A stretch of 7,830 nucleotides of DNA from Bacteroidota bacterium. Lineage in GTDB: Bacteria > Bacteroidota > Bacteroidia > NS11-12g > UBA955. The first letter of the stretch is position 1. The number at the start of each line of letters is the position of its first letter. The translations under genes and the position numbers were made by a program. Under the pieces are notes generated by a model that saw nothing but the letters and a program-made list of their open reading frames with translations, was not told where the DNA came from and did not search any database. The stretch lies in assembly GCA_009918425.1 (NCBI GenBank), contig RGEC01000102.1, positions 1 through 7,830 on the forward strand. Direction: 5' to 3'. Below, in pieces: positions 5,875 to 7,830 of this stretch.

Positions 5875-6636
5875 TTAAGACATAGACACTTTTGAGCTGT
5901 TCATTTTATTTAACACCTCTGCGATTTCCCGTACCGAATCCGGGTTTTCGAATGCAGCATTACCAACTACAACCACATCTGCACCGGCATTCCAGGCAGT
6001 TTCAGCGGCTTCGGCATCCCTTATTCCACCACCTATAATAAGCACACCATCGAAGATATGGCGAACAGCAGCAATCATATCAGGTGAAACCCTGCGGGAA
6101 GCCCCACTTCCGGCATCCAAATACATAGCCTTCATACCTAGCATAGCACCCGCCAGCACAGTGGTAGCTGCAATTTCAGGCTTGTCTGCCGGTATGGGCA
6201 TGGTCTGACTTACATAATGAGCTGCGGTCATTTTTCCACCCTCAATTAGTAAATATCCCGTAGGTATAGTTTCCAATTCTGACCTGCGTATGAACGGTGC
6301 TGCCGCAACCTGCTTTGCAATCAGGTACTCGGGGTTGCGACCTGATATTAATGACATAAACAATATCGCATCTGCATTGGAAACCACCTGTATCTCGTTT
6401 CCGGGAAACAAAACTACCTGCCCTGCTCCCTTCTGCTTCAACTCATCTACACAACGATAGGTGTTGCCCTCGGTGAGCAAACTGCCACCTACCAGAAACA
6501 AATCTATCCCACAGCGCAATGCATGCTGCGCCACAGCGCCCCGCAAATCGGCATCATCATCCGGATCGAACAACACAGCCAGCGTTTTTATACCTGCCTT
6601 ATGTCTAGAAACCAGCCACGATTGAATTTTGTGCAT
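5875..6636 (-). CDS. Geranylgeranylglyceryl/heptaprenylglyceryl phosphate synthase (GGGPS/PcrB family)
   Basis: This enzyme joins sn-glycerol-1-phosphate to a polyprenyl diphosphate by an ether bond, the first committed step of archaeal-type ether lipids; bacterial homologs occur in Bacteroidota (group II GGGPS) and in Bacillus as PcrB. From the ATG at 6636 it is 253 residues, the usual length of this TIM-barrel family. Conserved blocks in order: LFDPDDD (22-28), FLVGGSL (47-53), LFPGNEIQ (76-83), ILFMSLISGRNPEYLI (91-106), IPTGYLLIEGG (124-134), YVSQT.PIP.DKP (141-153), YLDAGSGA (172-179) and IIGGGIRD (200-207), the last two being phosphate-binding loops. The SLISGRNPEYLI block and the full DAGSGA loop mark it as GGGPS rather than another phosphate-binding TIM barrel. 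An in-frame TTG at 6645 is less likely as start. It leads the four-gene unit. Chain length of the prenyl substrate cannot be read here. Confidence 0.93.
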   Translation of the reverse strand: MHKIQSWLVSRHKAGIKTLAVLFDPDDDADLRGAVAQHALRCGIDLFLVGGSLLTEGNTYRCVDELKQKGAGQVVLFPGNEIQVVSNADAILFMSLISGRNPEYLIAKQVAAAPFIRRSELETIPTGYLLIEGGKMTAAHYVSQTMPIPADKPEIAATTVLAGAMLGMKAMYLDAGSGASRRVSPDMIAAVRHIFDGVLIIGGGIRDAEAAETAWNAGADVVVVGNAAFENPDSVREIAEVLNKMNSSKVSMS

Positions 6637-6642
6637 GCATTG

Positions 6643-6650
6643 CAAAGAAA
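6643..6650 (-). promoter_or_regulatory. Possible -7 box (TTTCTTTG) of the GGGP synthase operon
   Basis: Minus-strand TTTCTTTG matches TAnnTTTG at five of six fixed positions and ends 6 nt before the ATG at 6636. A TTG occurs at other spacings upstream, so no convincing -33 partner is claimed. It also overlaps the alternative TTG start at 6645, a further reason to prefer the ATG. Confidence 0.35.
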
Positions 6651-6820
6651 CACAGAAAATATGACAACCTCCCTGCCAACGGCTTAAAACTGCTGTTTAT
6701 CACCATTTTGTTTGGATTTTCCATTTATCTTTCGTAAATTTATGGTTGAGATTGCAGCGCTTCTCCTAAAAACGCATTTCTCTTTACCTCGCAAGGGTTT
6801 GAGAATTGCAATGTGCCTAA

Positions 6821-6885
6821 AAAGCCATTACAGCATGGCATACACGCTTTTTCAACAAGCTAAAGTCCATATAAAATATGGCTTT
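6821..6885. repeat. Overlapping inverted repeats upstream of nrdJ
   Basis: AAAG-(T)-CCATAT-AAA-ATATGGCTTT (6862-6885) forms a 10-bp stem with one bulged T and a 3-nt loop. GCCAT-TACAGC-ATGGC (6824-6839) forms a separate 5-bp stem. The strand AAAGCCAT (6821-6828) is also an exact complement of ATGGCTTT (6878-6885), so a long-range pairing could replace both. The set lies about 50-115 bp upstream of the proposed -7 box of nrdJ, so it would act as DNA (operator) unless transcription starts further upstream. Confidence 0.55.
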
Positions 6886-6936
6886 CCGCCAAACCTGTGG
6901 AAAAGCCGATTCGGAAATGCAGAATCATATAAAATA
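6868..6936 (+). repeat. Direct repeat of CATATAAAATA (two copies, 58 bp apart)
   Basis: CATATAAAATA occurs at 6868-6878, inside the CCATAT/ATATGG palindrome, and again at 6926-6936, where it overlaps the TA of the candidate nrdJ -7 box. In AT-rich DNA an 11-mer repeat may be chance, but both copies sit in the same control region. Confidence 0.45.
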
Positions 6937-6942
6937 CTTTTG
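6935..6942 (+). promoter_or_regulatory. -7 promoter box (TACTTTTG) of nrdJ
   Basis: A perfect TAnnTTTG; a TTCGG at 6910-6914, 20 bp upstream, is a poor match to the -33 element. Transcription would start near 6947, giving a leader of about 58 nt before the ATG at 7005, the only long leader in the window. No Shine-Dalgarno site precedes the ATG; the sequence there is A-rich, as usual in Bacteroidota. Confidence 0.5.
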
Positions 6943-7004
6943 AACTCCCGACCGTTTTGAAAAACACGCTCGGTAAACACAACCCCTTTTTAACAGAAAT
7001 AAAT

Positions 7005-7830
7005 ATGACGCAAGAAACTACCGTAAACACCAAGGGCCTCGAGTTTAAGAGGCAGAACACTGTAGAGGGTGTAAGTCCCTTCGACCAATTTACATACGAC
7101 CACCGTACCTCGGTCATTAAAAAACCCGACGGAAGCGTGGTGTTCGAATTAAAGAATGTAGAGGTTCCGGCGGGGTGGAGCCAGGTAGCAACCGATATTC
7201 TTGCGCAAAAGTATTTCCGTAAAGCCGGCGTACCACAGCCTGATGGCAGTCTGGGCAGCGAAACCAGCGTGAAGCAGGTAGTGCACCGTCTGGCCAACTG
7301 CTGGAGACAATGGGGAGAGAAGTACAACTACTTCGCCTCTACCAGCGATGCACAGGTTTTCTACGAAGAGCTGGTTTACTCCATGCTCAACCAGGAATCT
7401 GCGCCCAACAGCCCCCAGTGGTTCAACACTGGCTTGTACAGCAGTTACGCTATCGCCGGTAAGCCACAAGGTCACTACTACGTAGATCCTGAAACCGAAA
7501 AACTCATGAAGAGCACTTCGGCATACGAGCGTCCTCAGCCCCATGCCTGCTTTATCCTTTCAGTGGATGATGACCTGGTGAACGAAGGTGGCATCATGGA
7601 CCTTTGGGTACGTGAAGCCCGTATCTTCAAATACGGTTCAGGCGTGGGAACCAACTTCAGCCGCATCCGCGGTGCCGGAGAAAAGCTCTCCGGTGGCGGA
7701 ACCAGCAGCGGTCTTATCAGCTTCCTCAAAATTGGTGACCGTGCCGCAGGCGCTATCAAGAGCGGTGGTACTACCCGCCGTGCTGCAAAAATGGTGTGTC
7801 TCGACCTCGACCACCCCGAAGCCATGGAAT
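7005..7830 (+). CDS. nrdJ: Adenosylcobalamin-dependent (class II) ribonucleotide reductase, N-terminal part (cut by window edge)
   Basis: This enzyme reduces ribonucleotides to deoxyribonucleotides using a radical from adenosylcobalamin, with or without oxygen. The window holds the first 275 codons; the frame is open to the end. Visible blocks: GWSQVATDILAQKYFRKAGV (57-76), a run typical of NrdJ, NSPQWFNTG (135-143), PHACFILSVDDDL around Cys182, probably one of the active-site redox cysteines, EARIFKYGSGVGTNFSRIRG (about 203-222) and TRRAAKMVCLDLDHPE near the end. The finger-loop Cys, the catalytic Asn/Cys/Glu set and any C-terminal Cys pair lie beyond the edge. There is no ATP-cone at this N-terminus. 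The ATG at 7005 follows an A-rich stretch and no earlier in-frame start is better. Codons are strongly biased to C-ending forms (GGC, CTC, ATC, ACC), unlike the AT-rich hypothetical genes, which suggests high expression. Confidence 0.93.
   Translation, partial: MTQETTVNTKGLEFKRQNTVEGVSPFDQFTYDHRTSVIKKPDGSVVFELKNVEVPAGWSQVATDILAQKYFRKAGVPQPDGSLGSETSVKQVVHRLANCWRQWGEKYNYFASTSDAQVFYEELVYSMLNQESAPNSPQWFNTGLYSSYAIAGKPQGHYYVDPETEKLMKSTSAYERPQPHACFILSVDDDLVNEGGIMDLWVREARIFKYGSGVGTNFSRIRGAGEKLSGGGTSSGLISFLKIGDRAAGAIKSGGTTRRAAKMVCLDLDHPEAME

Larger units (their letters stand above)
6637..7004. other. Divergent non-coding region between GGGP synthase and nrdJ
   Basis: These 368 bases hold the control regions of two divergent units. 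I see a candidate -7 box on each strand (6643-6650 minus, 6935-6942 plus), a group of inverted repeats at 6821-6885 and a repeated 11-mer CATATAAAATA. A plus-strand open frame of 82 codons (6712-6960) lacks family features, starts with TTG and overlaps the nrdJ promoter box, so I do not call it a gene. I find no cobalamin riboswitch signature and no clear NrdR box pair. Confidence 0.6.

Noticed and set aside
6712..6960. Plus-strand open frame of 82 codons upstream of nrdJ
   Set aside because: It starts with TTG, shows no family motif, and runs over the palindromes and the nrdJ -7 box. It looks like a chance frame in control DNA.
6637..7004. Possible cobalamin riboswitch upstream of the B12-dependent reductase
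   Set aside because: I looked for the B12-box type sequences (GCCACTG and the AGxCxGGAxACCTGCC-like block) and did not find them; the predicted leader after the -7 box is too short to hold one.
6860..7825. Three minus-strand frames opposite nrdJ
   Set aside because: The plus frame encodes a clear class II reductase with conserved motifs throughout; the antisense frames are by-products of its biased codon use.

Overview
The window looks like a chromosomal stretch from a Bacteroidota member, most likely of the Chitinophagaceae or a close relative. Shine-Dalgarno sites are nearly absent, and start codons are preceded by TAnnTTTG-like boxes, the Bacteroidota -7 promoter element. The gene families also fit: a bacterial group II geranylgeranylglyceryl phosphate synthase, a stand-alone biotin carrier protein with an EAMKMEN site, B12-dependent ribonucleotide reductase and an M1 lipoprotein aminopeptidase. 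I see no transposase, tRNA, rRNA, CRISPR array or phage gene.

Left part, minus strand: the N-terminus of an M1-family aminopeptidase lipoprotein (1-264, cut by the window edge), a GT-C polytopic glycosyltransferase (415-1899) with a probable terminator behind it (361-389), then a two-gene unit with a polyprenyl diphosphate synthase (2574-3551) followed 2 nt later by a biotin carboxyl carrier protein (2080-2571). Middle: a single plus-strand thioredoxin-fold gene (3615-4148), divergent from the synthase and convergent with the next block.

Right part: a tight minus-strand operon of four genes, spaced 7-19 nt, led by GGGP synthase (5875-6636). It continues with a two-helix membrane protein (5328-5855) and two tandem paralogous secreted or membrane-anchored proteins (4787-5320 and 4161-4772). 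A 368-nt non-coding divergent region (6637-7004) with inverted repeats separates this operon from the plus-strand nrdJ (7005 to the window end, incomplete).

Functionally, prenyl-lipid chemistry occurs twice: the long-chain polyprenyl synthase (quinone side chain) and GGGP synthase (prenyl ether lipid). Envelope or secretory proteins form much of the rest. The most useful observations are the TTTG boxes lying 4-12 nt before the first start codon of five of six transcription units (suggesting leaderless or very short-leader mRNAs), the GGGP synthase operon with its unassigned membrane partners, and alternative hairpins upstream of nrdJ. I found no clear evidence of a wholly new defence or mobile system.
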